A stretch of 64,000 nt of DNA, from contig JAEYWK010000049.1 of assembly GCA_023431345.1 (NCBI GenBank), positions 56,702 through 120,701 on the forward strand. Reading direction: 5' to 3'. This document shows positions 43,798 through 52,309 of the stretch, piece by piece; position 1 is the first letter of the stretch, and each line of letters begins with the position of its first letter. The position numbers and the translations under genes are program-made. The notes beneath the pieces are model-generated. The model ran no database searches, was not told where the DNA came from, and saw only the letters and a program-made list of their open reading frames with translations. This DNA comes from Pseudomonadota bacterium. Its GTDB lineage: Bacteria > Myxococcota_A > Polyangia > Polyangiales > Polyangiaceae.

Positions 43798-44612
43798 CGA
43801 CACAAACCGCGCCCGGGCGCAGCGACGCCATCGCGCTTCGCGAGCGTCCGACGCCTCCTTCCGCGATTTCGGCGGTGATCACGCTGGCGTGGCGCGCCAT
43901 GCTCAAGATCAAGCACGTCCCCTTCCAGCTATTCGACGTCACGGTGACGCCGATCATGTTCACGCTGCTCTTCACTTACATGTTCGGCGGAGCGCTGGCG
44001 GGCTCGCCGACCGTCTACATTCAGTACCTGCTGCCCGGCATTTTGGTGCAGACGATCTTGTTCATCACCGTGTACACCGGGGTGGGGCTGAACACCGACA
44101 TTCAAAAGGGCTTGTTCGATCGCTTCCGCTCGTTGCCGATGTGGCAGCCGGCGCCGGTTTTGGGGGCGCTGGCGGGTGACTTGTTCCGCTATTCCGTGGC
44201 GTCCGCCTTGATCATCGTGCTCGGCGTCATCCTCGGCTTCCGCCCCGCGGCGGGGCTCATCGGTGTGCTGGCGGCGTTCGGGCTCGTCTTGGTGTTCGCG
44301 TTCGCGGTGTCGTGGATTTGGATCATCTTCGGGATGAAGGTGAAGACGCCCGAGTCGGTGATGACGACGAGCTTCCTGTTCTTGATGCCGCTCACGTTCG
44401 CCAGCGACATCTTCGTCGGTTTGGACACCATGCCGAGTTGGCTGCGAGCCGTGGTTCGGCACAACCCGGTGACTCATTTGGCCAACGCTTCCCGAGGCCT
44501 GATGCACGGCACCGAGGCGCTGGCCGACGTGATCTGGGTGCTGGCCGCGTCGGCGCTGATCGTGGCCGTGAGCGCGCCCATCGCGATGCGCATGTATCAT
44601 CAAGAGCGCTGA
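43794..44612 (+). CDS. DrrB-type ABC-2 permease
   Basis: 272 residues with six helices. It has LAWRAMLKIKHVPFQLFDVTVTPIMFTLLFTYMFGGAL, QYLLPGILVQTILF, KGLFDRFRSLPM and the late NPVTHLANASRGLM block, all typical of DrrB/ABC-2 type 2 permeases. ATGA overlap with the ATPase gene. It probably exports a hydrophobic compound. A hairpin follows the stop, separating it from nnrS. Confidence 0.9.
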   Translation: MTTQTAPGRSDAIALRERPTPPSAISAVITLAWRAMLKIKHVPFQLFDVTVTPIMFTLLFTYMFGGALAGSPTVYIQYLLPGILVQTILFITVYTGVGLNTDIQKGLFDRFRSLPMWQPAPVLGALAGDLFRYSVASALIIVLGVILGFRPAAGLIGVLAAFGLVLVFAFAVSWIWIIFGMKVKTPESVMTTSFLFLMPLTFASDIFVGLDTMPSWLRAVVRHNPVTHLANASRGLMHGTEALADVIWVLAASALIVAVSAPIAMRMYHQER

Positions 44613-44624
44613 GCGCAGCTCTTG

Positions 44625-44653
44625 CGCGCCGCCGCACACTTTGCGGCGGCGCG
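44625..44653 (+). terminator. Hairpin after the ABC exporter operon
   Basis: A perfect 12-bp inverted repeat (CGCGCCGCCGCA / TGCGGCGGCGCG, 5-nt loop) begins 12 nt after the permease stop. No T-tract follows. It probably marks the end of the exporter transcript before the nnrS promoter. Confidence 0.55.
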
Positions 44654-44688
44654 GCTCGACCGCCTGCGCCACGGGCGCTCCGCAGCGC

Positions 44689-44704
44689 TGGCGCGGTTGT
44701 TGCT
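44689..44704 (+). promoter_or_regulatory. -24/-12 (sigma-54) promoter before nnrS-nrfHA
   Basis: TGGCGCGGTTGTTGCT matches TGGCACG-N4-TTGCW at 11 of 12 fixed positions with exact GG-N10-GC spacing. The predicted start is near 44715, only ~8 nt before ATG 44723 and ~23 nt before the in-frame ATG 44738. A sigma-54 activator (26643-28007) is encoded on the same island, which makes the match credible. Confidence 0.5.
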
Positions 44705-44722
44705 CTTGCGGCGTAGCAAGTC

Positions 44723-45925
44723 ATGGCTCGCGCTTCCATGCTGCTCGACGCAGCTCCGCCTTCGACGCCGCTGCCGCTCTTGGCGAAGGGCTTCCGGCCG
44801 TTCTTCCTGCTCGCCGCGCTGTGCTCGGTGCTCACGGTCGTGCTCTGGTTGGGGGTGCTGCGCGGCGTCGTCGCGCCTCCCGGCTACCTCGATCCGGTCA
44901 CGTGGCATGCGCACGAGATGCTGCTGGGCTTCTCCACCGCCGTCGTCGCGGGTTTCTTGCTGACGGCGGTCGGGAACTGGACCCAGCGCGAGACCGCGAC
45001 CGGAGCCTGGCTCGCGGCGCTGGCGCTGCTGTGGCTGAGCGGGCGCTTGGCGCTTTGGTTCGGAGGTGAGCTCCCGCGCGGGGTGCCTGCGATCATCGAT
45101 CTAGCGTTCGTTCCCGCTCTGGCGTGGACACTGGCACGCCCGCTCATCGCGGCGAAGAGCTGGCGAAACTTCGTCATGCTCGCGATCGTGGCGGGTCTGT
45201 TCGCGGGCAACCTGGCCGTGCACGCGGAGGCCCTAGGTCTGCTCGGCAGGGGCGCGTCGCAGAGAGCGAGTCGGATCAGCGTGGACCTGCTCGTGCTCTT
45301 GATGTCGGTGATCGCTGGCCGCGTGATCCCGATGTTCACGCGTAACGCCACCGGAGTCGCGGCAATCCGCTCGAACCAAGCGCTCGACGTCGCGACGAAC
45401 GCCGCCCTCTTCGCGCTGGTCATCGTGGATGTGGCGGCTCTAGACGTCCCCGTCGCGAGCTCGCTCGCCGGCCTCGCCGGAGTCTTGGCGGCGGCCCGCG
45501 CGCTGCGCTGGGGCGCTCGCTACACGCGGCGTGAGCCGCTCCTCTGGATCTTGCACGCTGGCTACGGCTGGCTCGTCGTCGGCCTGCTGCTCCGAGCGCA
45601 CGGAGGGCTGGTGGGCGCGGCGACCGCCTCGTCCGCAACGCACGCGATCACGGCCGGCGCGGTCGGCTCGCTCACGCTGGGCATGATGGCGCGCGTCTCG
45701 CTGGGCCACACCGGTCGCATGCTCGCGGCTCCTCGCCCGATGGGGCTAGCCTTCCTGCTGATCACGCTGGCCGCGGTGAGCCGCGTGGTGGCTCCGCTGT
45801 ACCCCGCGCTGTATGTGTCGATGTTGTCCGTGGCGGCCGTGTGCTGGTCGCTCGCGTTCTCACTATTCCTCTTTTGCTACTTGCCGGTGCTCATCCAGCC
45901 GCGTGTTGACGGCAGGCCTGGCTGA
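44723..45925 (+). CDS. nnrS: NnrS family haem-copper membrane protein
   Basis: 400 residues with about 12 helices. LLAKGFRPFFLLAAL, DPVTWHAHEMLLGFSTAVVAGFLLTAVGNWT, SVIAGRVIPMFTRNATG and ARVSLGHTGR are NnrS family blocks. NnrS is associated with nitric-oxide stress and anaerobic nitrogen-oxide metabolism. It stands 27 nt before nrfH, so it probably protects against NO formed during nitrite reduction. No Shine-Dalgarno is evident for ATG 44723; ATG 44738 is an alternative. Confidence 0.92.
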   Translation: MARASMLLDAAPPSTPLPLLAKGFRPFFLLAALCSVLTVVLWLGVLRGVVAPPGYLDPVTWHAHEMLLGFSTAVVAGFLLTAVGNWTQRETATGAWLAALALLWLSGRLALWFGGELPRGVPAIIDLAFVPALAWTLARPLIAAKSWRNFVMLAIVAGLFAGNLAVHAEALGLLGRGASQRASRISVDLLVLLMSVIAGRVIPMFTRNATGVAAIRSNQALDVATNAALFALVIVDVAALDVPVASSLAGLAGVLAAARALRWGARYTRREPLLWILHAGYGWLVVGLLLRAHGGLVGAATASSATHAITAGAVGSLTLGMMARVSLGHTGRMLAAPRPMGLAFLLITLAAVSRVVAPLYPALYVSMLSVAAVCWSLAFSLFLFCYLPVLIQPRVDGRPG

Positions 45926-45952
45926 CGACTAGCGTCCGGTAGCGCTAGGAAC

Positions 45953-46477
45953 ATGGCTAAAAATCCTGTCGAGGGAGTTGGCCGCGCCTTGCCGCTATTG
46001 CTAGCCGTCGCGCTGGGAGTCGCAGTAGGTGTCGGGTCGTACACCTTCCGCTACGCGGAGGGGCTCTCGTATTTCAAGACCGACCCTAAAGCGTGCGTGA
46101 ACTGCCACATCATGCAGCCGCAGTACGACGCTTGGCAAAAGGCTAGCCACCACACCTCCGCGGTGTGCATCGACTGCCACCTGCCCCAGGATTTCGTGCG
46201 CAAGTACCTAGCAAAAGCCGAGAACGGCTGGCGCCATGGGGAGCGCTTCACGACCCAGCAGTTCGTCGAGCCGATCGTGGTGCAGCCGCGCGGCCGCGAA
46301 ATCCTGCAAGAGAACTGCCTGCGCTGCCACGGCGAGCTCACCCACGCCATCGCCGACCCCAGCGCTGCCGAGAACCAACAACTGACGTGTCTGCACTGCC
46401 ACTCGGGCGCAGGTCACGGTGAAAAGACGGGGCTCGGCGGGCCGCTCCGGCTGGCCGAGGAAACAGGGAAGCCATGA
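45953..46477 (+). CDS. nrfH: Cytochrome c nitrite reductase small subunit NrfH
   Basis: 174 residues of the NapC/NirT/NrfH family. One N-terminal helix (~12-30) is followed by four haem-c sites: CVNCH (48-52, followed by IMQ, whose Met is a likely ligand), CIDCH (72-76), CLRCH (122-126) and CLHCH (146-150). It takes electrons from menaquinol and passes them to NrfA. Its stop overlaps nrfA by 4 nt. Confidence 0.95.
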   Translation: MAKNPVEGVGRALPLLLAVALGVAVGVGSYTFRYAEGLSYFKTDPKACVNCHIMQPQYDAWQKASHHTSAVCIDCHLPQDFVRKYLAKAENGWRHGERFTTQQFVEPIVVQPRGREILQENCLRCHGELTHAIADPSAAENQQLTCLHCHSGAGHGEKTGLGGPLRLAEETGKP

Positions 46478-48009
46478 CGAACGAGAGCCGATTCATCAAG
46501 TTTTGGAAGAGCCGCGCCGGCTACCTCACGTTGATCGGCGTGGTAGCGGCCGGGGCCGCTGGCCTGACGGCGCTCCTGACGAACATCTTCGAGCGCAAGG
46601 TCGAGCAGCGTTCGCCCTACGTGCGGCTGGTGAACGTCGGCGATAACGACACCGATCCCGCCAAGTGGGGCAAGAACTGGCCGCTCCAGTACGACGGCTA
46701 CAAGCGCACCTCGCTCCCGACCAAGACTCGCTTCGGCGGCCACCAAGGCAGCGAGGCGCTGCCGGAGCAGAAGATCGCACGCGACCCGTGGCTCAAGCGC
46801 ATGTTCGCGGGCTACGCATTTTCCATCGATTACCGCGACCGCCGCGGGCACGCCTTCATGCTCTTCGATCAGGAGCAGACGCAGCGCTTGACCAAGCCGC
46901 AGTCGGGCTCCTGCTTGCACTGCCACGCCTCGATCATGCCGCTCTACCGCGAGCTGGGGCAGGGCGACGCCATGAAGGGCTTCGACCTGACGTACAAGAT
47001 GAGCTACCAGGAGGTGAGCCAAAAGCTGCACGACAGCGGCCACGCTCACCCCGTGAGCTGCCCTGATTGTCACGATCCGGAAAGCATGGCGCTGCGCATC
47101 ACGCGTCCCGGTTTCTTGCGCGGCATCAACGAGCTGGCCAAGTCGGACGCGCCGGTGCCTGCCTTGCCGAGCGTTCAGCAGTGGCGCGAGGGCCTGCGCA
47201 AAGAGCCGTACGATCCCAACCGTGATGCTTCACGCAACGAGATGCGCTCCTTCGTGTGCGGGCAGTGCCACGTCGAATACTACTGCTCGAGCAAGATGCC
47301 GCTCACCTTCCCGTGGGGCAAGGGTCTGACCGCCGACAACATCGAGGCCTTCTGGGATGAAACGAAGTTCCCGAGCGGAGAGGCCTTCGTCGACTACGAG
47401 CACGCCGAAACGGGCGCGCCCGTCTTGAAGGCCCAGCACCCCGAGTTCGAGCTGTGGAATCAGGGCATTCACGCGCGCAGCGGCGTATCCTGCTCCGATT
47501 GCCACATGCCGTACGTGCGGGAGGGGGCGTCGAAGATCAGCGATCACTGGGTGAGGAGCCCGCTCTTGAACGTGAACCGCGCCTGCCAGACGTGCCATCG
47601 CAGCTCAGAGGAAGAGATGAAGGCGCGCGTGGACGCGATCCAAGAGCGCAGTCACGAGCTGCTGCAGAAGGGCGGCAGCGCCATCGTCGACTTGATCGAC
47701 GCCATCGTGGCCGCTCAGGCCGCGAACGTCCCTGCCGAGCGGCTGCAGCAGGCGCGTCAGCTGCAGCGGCGGGCGCAGTGGCGGCTCGACTTCATCGCGG
47801 CCGAGAACAGCATGGGCTTTCACGCCCCGCAGGAATCGGCGCGCGTGCTGGCCGACGCCATCGACTACGCGCGGCAAGGCCAGGTCGTGCTACTCGGCGG
47901 CTCGGTGACGAGCCGCGGCAGCGCCGCGTCAGCGCCGGCAGGCTCCGCGACGCCGGCAGGCTCCGCGACGCCGGCCAGCTCTGCAGCGCCGGCCAGCTCC
48001 GGGCGCTGA
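46474..48009 (+). CDS. nrfA: Ammonia-forming cytochrome c nitrite reductase NrfA
   Basis: 511 residues. After an N-terminal signal/anchor (~18-38), five haem sites appear: CLHCH (147), CPDCH (196), CGQCH followed by VEYYC (262), CSDCH (340) and CQTCH (371). The active-site region AQHPEFELWNQGIHARSG is present. The first site in most NrfA proteins is CxxCK with a Lys ligand; here it is CxxCH, as in a known minority clade. The enzyme reduces nitrite to ammonium with six electrons, in the periplasm. An unusual low-complexity Ala/Ser/Pro/Gly tail ends it. Confidence 0.94.
   Translation: MTNESRFIKFWKSRAGYLTLIGVVAAGAAGLTALLTNIFERKVEQRSPYVRLVNVGDNDTDPAKWGKNWPLQYDGYKRTSLPTKTRFGGHQGSEALPEQKIARDPWLKRMFAGYAFSIDYRDRRGHAFMLFDQEQTQRLTKPQSGSCLHCHASIMPLYRELGQGDAMKGFDLTYKMSYQEVSQKLHDSGHAHPVSCPDCHDPESMALRITRPGFLRGINELAKSDAPVPALPSVQQWREGLRKEPYDPNRDASRNEMRSFVCGQCHVEYYCSSKMPLTFPWGKGLTADNIEAFWDETKFPSGEAFVDYEHAETGAPVLKAQHPEFELWNQGIHARSGVSCSDCHMPYVREGASKISDHWVRSPLLNVNRACQTCHRSSEEEMKARVDAIQERSHELLQKGGSAIVDLIDAIVAAQAANVPAERLQQARQLQRRAQWRLDFIAAENSMGFHAPQESARVLADAIDYARQGQVVLLGGSVTSRGSAASAPAGSATPAGSATPASSAAPASSGR
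47932..48003. repeat. 18-bp tandem repeat in the nrfA 3' end
   Basis: About four 18-bp units of the form gccggcaggctccgcgac (the last two diverged) encode the SATPAG/PASSAA tail of NrfA. The period keeps the frame. The tail is outside the catalytic fold. Confidence 0.8.
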
Positions 48010-48049
48010 GCACGCGCGGCGTCTCCCGCTGCCCTCACCAGCTGACGAT

Positions 48050-48311
48050 TGCACGCCTTGCCCGATTAGCTATCGACTACATCCACTACGGGGGCGACGT
48101 CTTCGCGGACCTCCGCTCGGGCCCGGCGTCGCGACCGCGCAGATCAACGTCGCCCACTACGATGGCAAAGACTTCCTGGTAGCGGGCGGCATCAGCACGC
48201 CGCTCGCCGAGCAAACCTCCGTTATGGCGGAGGCAGGCTACCTGATCGATGCCATCGATTTGAGTCCCGTGGTCCGCTTCGAACGCCAGTGGATCAGCGC
48301 GCCCAGCACGC
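48050..48311 (+). pseudogene. Remnant of an outer-membrane porin
   Basis: A fragment resembling phosphate-selective (O/P-type) porins. DYIHYGGDVFADLRSGP is in one frame and continues as VATAQINVAHYDGKDFLVAGG, EQTSVMAEAGYLIDAIDLSP and VVRFERQWISA in another, with a frameshift near 48120. Neither a start nor the full barrel is present, and at ~48300 it joins an MFS transporter fragment. It is a decayed gene lying between nrfA and amn. Confidence 0.6.
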
Positions 48312-48563
48312 ATGAAACGCGCGTCGGCCATGCTCGTCGAGATGTTCCCGACCCGCATCCGCTATACTTCCATGAGCCTGCCCTACCACATCGGCAACGG
48401 CTGGTTCGGAGGCTTCCTCTCCGCCATTTCGTTCTCGATCGTGGCGGCGACGGGCAACATCTACAGCGGGCTTTGGTACCCGATCGTGATCGCGGTCATC
48501 ACGTTCGTCGTCGGCATGCTGTTCGTCCAGGAGACGAAAGATAGCGCCGTCTACCACGAGTAG
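48312..48563 (+). pseudogene. C-terminal fragment of an MFS transporter (MHS type)
   Basis: 83 codons encode only the last part of an MFS symporter: EMFPTRIRYTSMSLPYHIGNGWFGG, then two helices and VGMLFVQETKD. This block is typical of the metabolite:H+ symporter group (ProP/KgtP/ShiA-like). The first ~350 residues are missing, so it cannot work as a transporter. It is in a different frame from the porin remnant just before it. Confidence 0.8.
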
Positions 48564-48587
48564 CGGGCCGCGTGTACGCTGGGAGGG

Positions 48588-50045
48588 ATGACCTCCTTCG
48601 TCCCGCAGCCGAGCGCGCACGCCGCCGTCGATCGCCTCGCCGAAATCTACGACGCCTCGGTCGCCAACTTGCGAGCGGCGCTCGAGCGCTTCGCGACGAG
48701 TGGAACGCCCCCCGACGCAGCCAGCCGCGAGCGCGGCGCCTTCGTTTACCCGGAGCTGCGGGTGATCTACCGACCGAGCGGCAACGCGCCCCGGGTCGAT
48801 CGGTCTTTCGCGCGCTTCAACCAAGCGGGGATTCACGCGGCCAGTATCACGCGGCCCGACTTCTTTCGGCCGTACCTGCTCGAACAGCTCGGGCCGCTCA
48901 TGGCCGACTACGGCGCGCAGGTCGAGGTGGGGCCGTCGACACAAGAAATCCCATTTCCCTACGTGCTCGACGGCAGTGATTTGCCGCTCGGCGGCCTGAC
49001 GCCGCTGGTGCTCGCGCGCTACTTCCCCAGCACCAACCTCGCCCACATCGGCGATGAGCTGGTGGATGGCCTGTGGGATCCGCAGAGCTCTCCCCACCTG
49101 CCGCTCGCCCTCTTCGACGCCCTGCGCACCGATTTCTCGCTCGCGCGTCTACGCCACTACAGCGGCACGCCGCCCGAGCACTTCCAGGCGTACATCTTGT
49201 TCACCAATTACCATCGCTACGTCGACGAGTTCGTGCGCTTTGCTGCCGCCAAGCTCGAAGAGGACGACGCCTACGAGGGGCTCTCGTGCGCCGGGGGAGC
49301 GATGATCACGCGCGGCACGCCGGACGCAGGAGCGGCCGTGAGCGACTCGGCGTGGCGCCGGCACCAGATGCCCGCCTACCACCTGGTCGCCAAAGACGGC
49401 CGGGGCATCTCACTGGTGAACATCGGGGTAGGGCCGTCGAACGCCAAGACCATCACCGATCATCTCGCCGTGCTGCGTCCCGAAGCGTGGCTGATGATCG
49501 GGCACTGCGCGGGTCTGCGCTCGACCCAAGCCATCGGCGACTACGTGCTCGCGCACGCCTACTTGCGAGACGACAAGGTGCTCGACGACGTCTTGCCGCC
49601 CGAAGTGCCGCTGCCCGCCATCGCCGAGGTGCAGCAAGCGCTGCAAGAAGCGGCGCGCTCGGTGACGGGAGAGCCGGGTGACGCTCTCAAGCGCCGCCTG
49701 CGAACCGGCACGGTCGTCACGACCGCCGATCGCGACTGGGAGCTGCGGGTCAAAGACTCGGCGCTGCGCTTCAATCAATCGCGCGCGGTAGCGATAGACA
49801 TGGAGTCGGGAACGATCGCAGCTCAAGGCTACCGTTTTCGCGTGCCTTACGGCACGTTGCTGTGCGTCTCCGACAAGCCGCTTCATGGCGAGCTCAAGCT
49901 GCCCGGCATGGCCAACCGCTTCTACGAACGCGCGATCTCCGAGCACATGCGCATCGGCATTGCGACCGTCGAAGAGCTGAAGCGCGCGGGCCATCGCCTG
50001 CATTCGCGCAAGCTGCGAGCCTTCGACGAGCCGCCGTTCCGCTGA
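48588..50045 (+). CDS. amn: AMP nucleosidase Amn
   Basis: 485 residues, normal for Amn. The N-terminal domain contains YPELRVIYRPSG and SFARFNQAGIHAASITRPDFFRPYLLEQL. The C-terminal phosphorylase-like domain has NIGVGPSNAKTITDHLAVLRPEAWLMIGHCAGLR and the late VAIDMESGTIAAQGYRFRVPYGTLLCVSDKPLHGE. It hydrolyses AMP to adenine and ribose-5-phosphate. No partner genes are beside it. Confidence 0.95.
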   Translation: MTSFVPQPSAHAAVDRLAEIYDASVANLRAALERFATSGTPPDAASRERGAFVYPELRVIYRPSGNAPRVDRSFARFNQAGIHAASITRPDFFRPYLLEQLGPLMADYGAQVEVGPSTQEIPFPYVLDGSDLPLGGLTPLVLARYFPSTNLAHIGDELVDGLWDPQSSPHLPLALFDALRTDFSLARLRHYSGTPPEHFQAYILFTNYHRYVDEFVRFAAAKLEEDDAYEGLSCAGGAMITRGTPDAGAAVSDSAWRRHQMPAYHLVAKDGRGISLVNIGVGPSNAKTITDHLAVLRPEAWLMIGHCAGLRSTQAIGDYVLAHAYLRDDKVLDDVLPPEVPLPAIAEVQQALQEAARSVTGEPGDALKRRLRTGTVVTTADRDWELRVKDSALRFNQSRAVAIDMESGTIAAQGYRFRVPYGTLLCVSDKPLHGELKLPGMANRFYERAISEHMRIGIATVEELKRAGHRLHSRKLRAFDEPPFR

Positions 50046-50378
50046 CGCCGCTCGGCTCGGATGAAATCAAGGTCTGGCGCGGGCGGCAGGAGGTGGTTGG
50101 AGGTCTCGCCAACGCCAGACTCGAGCTATTGGAGCAACTGGCGTGCCATCGACGGTGAACTGCCCGACGCTCAGCCGAGCGTGACGAAAAGCTCGGCTGA
50201 GCCCGTCCGCCGAGCGCGCTGCGCGGAATTCTACTCACGCCTAAACGCTGGAAGAGCTGGAGCGACAGCGCACGGCGGCCGACGTCTCGACTGTCGTCTC
50301 CAGCCTGCACTCCGTTGTCGTCTTCAGCCAGCACCGAGCTCGTTGCCTGCGCCAGGACGCGCGCCGCGGCGCCGCCGC
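50046..50378. other. Intergenic region between converging genes
   Basis: 333 nt with no supported gene. It contains the hairpin at 50169-50202 and an imperfect 17-nt direct repeat (TGTCGTCTCCAGCCTGC / TGTCGTCTTCAGCCAGC, near 50290 and 50320). Nothing else was recognised. Confidence 0.6.
50169..50202. terminator. Hairpin between amn and the Pro-rich gene
   Basis: A perfect 12-bp inverted repeat (GCTCAGCCGAGC / GCTCGGCTGAGC) with a 10-nt loop lies 124 nt after amn. No T-tract follows, but the symmetric hairpin could help stop transcription from both converging genes. Confidence 0.5.
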
Positions 50379-52109
50379 TCAGCGAGCGTAGGTGGGAGCG
50401 GCGCGCTTCTTGGCGCTGTTGATGGCCGCGACGACCTGCTTCATGTCTTTGCGCAAGCAGGGGTAGCAGTCCTCGTCCTTCTTCGTGCCGCAACCGCGGC
50501 GCGCGTTGAGCTTGCCGAGCCAGGTAAGCGCGCGACGATCGCCAGCGCTGGCCGCGTGCGGCAGCGCGGCCAGCGTTGCCTCACAGCTTTCGGCGCCTCG
50601 CAGCTCGAGCGTGGCCGCGAGCGCGGGAGAGGCGGCGGGTCGTACGTCACGGCTGTAGAGGAGGGTGCGTGCCAGCTCGGCCGTGCCGGCGGGCATGGAA
50701 CGGCTCATCCAAACTTCGTAGAGCAGATCCGCGCCGATGGTCGAGCGCGACTCTGCCATCGCGCCGAGCGCGACGTGCGCGGTGTCGGGATCGCTCGCCA
50801 AGCGCCACAGCTCCAGTTGTACGGCGGGATCCTTGGCGGTGTCGGGCTGCTCCTTGAGCTTGCGCGCGAGCGCGGCGGCGTCTCGGCGCTTCACCGCGGC
50901 GCGGCCGTTGCTCAAGAGCAGCAGCTCTTCCACGCTCAGCGCGGCGGCGGGCTTGCCTTCGAGCTCGGCGAGCTTTGCTTCGCTCGTCTCGTCATTCTCG
51001 GTGCTCGCAGCGGGTACGGCGGCGGCGGGCGCGGCTGGCGATGGCGCGGCTGGCGACGGCGCGGCCGGCGCGGGGCCGCCGGCGCTGGCGAAGCTGCTCG
51101 GAGCTTGCTCGGTGCGCGGAGGCTCGAGCGCGAGCAGCGGCAACACGATGAGAGAGGCCAGCAGCACCGGCGCGCCCACCATCCACAGCACCGGCCGCTG
51201 GCGCGCGACCTCGAGCCACTTCGGTGGCACCGCCGCGACCAAGCGCGCCTGCGCGGCTTCGATGCGCGACGAGAGCCCAGGCGGCGTCGAGTTGCGTGGC
51301 GGCGTCGAGAAGGCCACGTTCGCCGGGAGAGTAGGCGCTTGCGCGGGCAGCGCCGCGAGCGGCACCTGCGGCGCGAGCGGCACCTGCGCTGCGAGCGGGG
51401 GGGGAACGACGCCCGCGGAAGGCAGCGGCGGCGCGGCCGCGAGCGAGGGCTCGGCGAACGCCGCGTGCGAGAATGGCGGGACTTGCTCCCGCGATTCTGG
51501 CGGCTGCTCGTCGTCGACAACGGGCTCTCCGGCGTGCGCTGCCTCGGGCGCCCCGTCGACGCGCGCGGTGACCGTCGGCGCAGCGACGGGCGACGGCGCA
51601 GCGACGGGCGAAGACTCGACGGGTGGCTGCGCAGCGACAGGTGAAGACTCGACGGGCGGTGGCGCGACGACGGGCGACGGCTCGACGGGCGTCGGCGCGA
51701 CAACCGGCGAAGACTCGACGAGCGCGGCGACGTCGGGAGGCGGCACGGCAGGGAAAGGCGGCGGCGCGGCAACGACGGGAGGCGGCGCAGCGACGACGGG
51801 AGGCGGCGCAGCAACGACGGGAGGCGCTGCCTCGGGAGCTGGCGCCGGTGCGGTGGTGCGCGCGGGTGGGACCGGCGGCAACGGAGGCGGAGCTGCGCTG
51901 CGCACCGGAGGCGGGGGCGGCACGGAGAATACGCCGGCCAGGCGCTGTCCCCGCGGCAAGCTCGGCGGCTGCGGCGGCGGACCCGACGGCTTCGCCGAAC
52001 GACGCGGCGGAGGTGGCGGCATCGAGGTGTTGCGGCGCTCCGAAGGGGCGAGCGGGCGCGAGCTCGGCGCTACGGGTGGTTTCTTGTCCGACGAGTCGTG
52101 CTCTGACAT
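50379..52109 (-). CDS. Pro/Ala-rich single-pass membrane protein
   Basis: 576 residues. Residues 1 to ~310 are disordered, with Pro-rich repeats (VVAAPPP units, ESSPVVAP units). One membrane helix (~330-350, VLWMVGAPVLLASLIVLPLLAL) follows, then a second Ala/Pro stretch. The C-terminal helical domain (~405-576) has SVEELLLLSNGRAAVKRRDAAALARKL and a Cys cluster (CGTKKDEDCYPCLRKDM). The N-terminus without a signal suggests a cytoplasmic Pro-rich part and a periplasmic C-terminus. Function unknown. Confidence 0.75.
   Translation of the reverse strand: MSEHDSSDKKPPVAPSSRPLAPSERRNTSMPPPPPRRSAKPSGPPPQPPSLPRGQRLAGVFSVPPPPPVRSAAPPPLPPVPPARTTAPAPAPEAAPPVVAAPPPVVAAPPPVVAAPPPFPAVPPPDVAALVESSPVVAPTPVEPSPVVAPPPVESSPVAAQPPVESSPVAAPSPVAAPTVTARVDGAPEAAHAGEPVVDDEQPPESREQVPPFSHAAFAEPSLAAAPPLPSAGVVPPPLAAQVPLAPQVPLAALPAQAPTLPANVAFSTPPRNSTPPGLSSRIEAAQARLVAAVPPKWLEVARQRPVLWMVGAPVLLASLIVLPLLALEPPRTEQAPSSFASAGGPAPAAPSPAAPSPAAPAAAVPAASTENDETSEAKLAELEGKPAAALSVEELLLLSNGRAAVKRRDAAALARKLKEQPDTAKDPAVQLELWRLASDPDTAHVALGAMAESRSTIGADLLYEVWMSRSMPAGTAELARTLLYSRDVRPAASPALAATLELRGAESCEATLAALPHAASAGDRRALTWLGKLNARRGCGTKKDEDCYPCLRKDMKQVVAAINSAKKRAAPTYAR
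51590..51837. repeat. Pro-rich coding repeats
   Basis: Two families of in-frame repeats: ~21-bp units coding VVAAPPP (about 51750-51837) and ~30-bp units coding SPVVAPxPVES (about 51590-51720). They make the disordered N-terminal half of the Pro-rich membrane protein. Confidence 0.8.
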
Positions 52110-52309
52110 CCGTTGTGCAGCCTAACACCGAGCTGTTAGCGAGCACGCCGGGTTGCCGTCGGTTCAGTAACCGCCGCGCGTCAGCCAGCGTCCCAGAATT
52201 GCTGCCAGCGGCCGCGATTTGGTGAAGGCGAGGATTGTCGAGTGATGCGGCAGCAATTTTGCAGTAACGATGCGCCCATTTAATGAAGCCTGCTGAATAG
52301 CCAGGAGGC

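Noticed and set aside
50737..52125. A 462-codon plus-strand frame rich in Gly/Thr/Ala
   Set aside because: Mirror image of the Pro-rich repeats; the minus-strand gene has a membrane helix and a structured C-terminus, which favours it.
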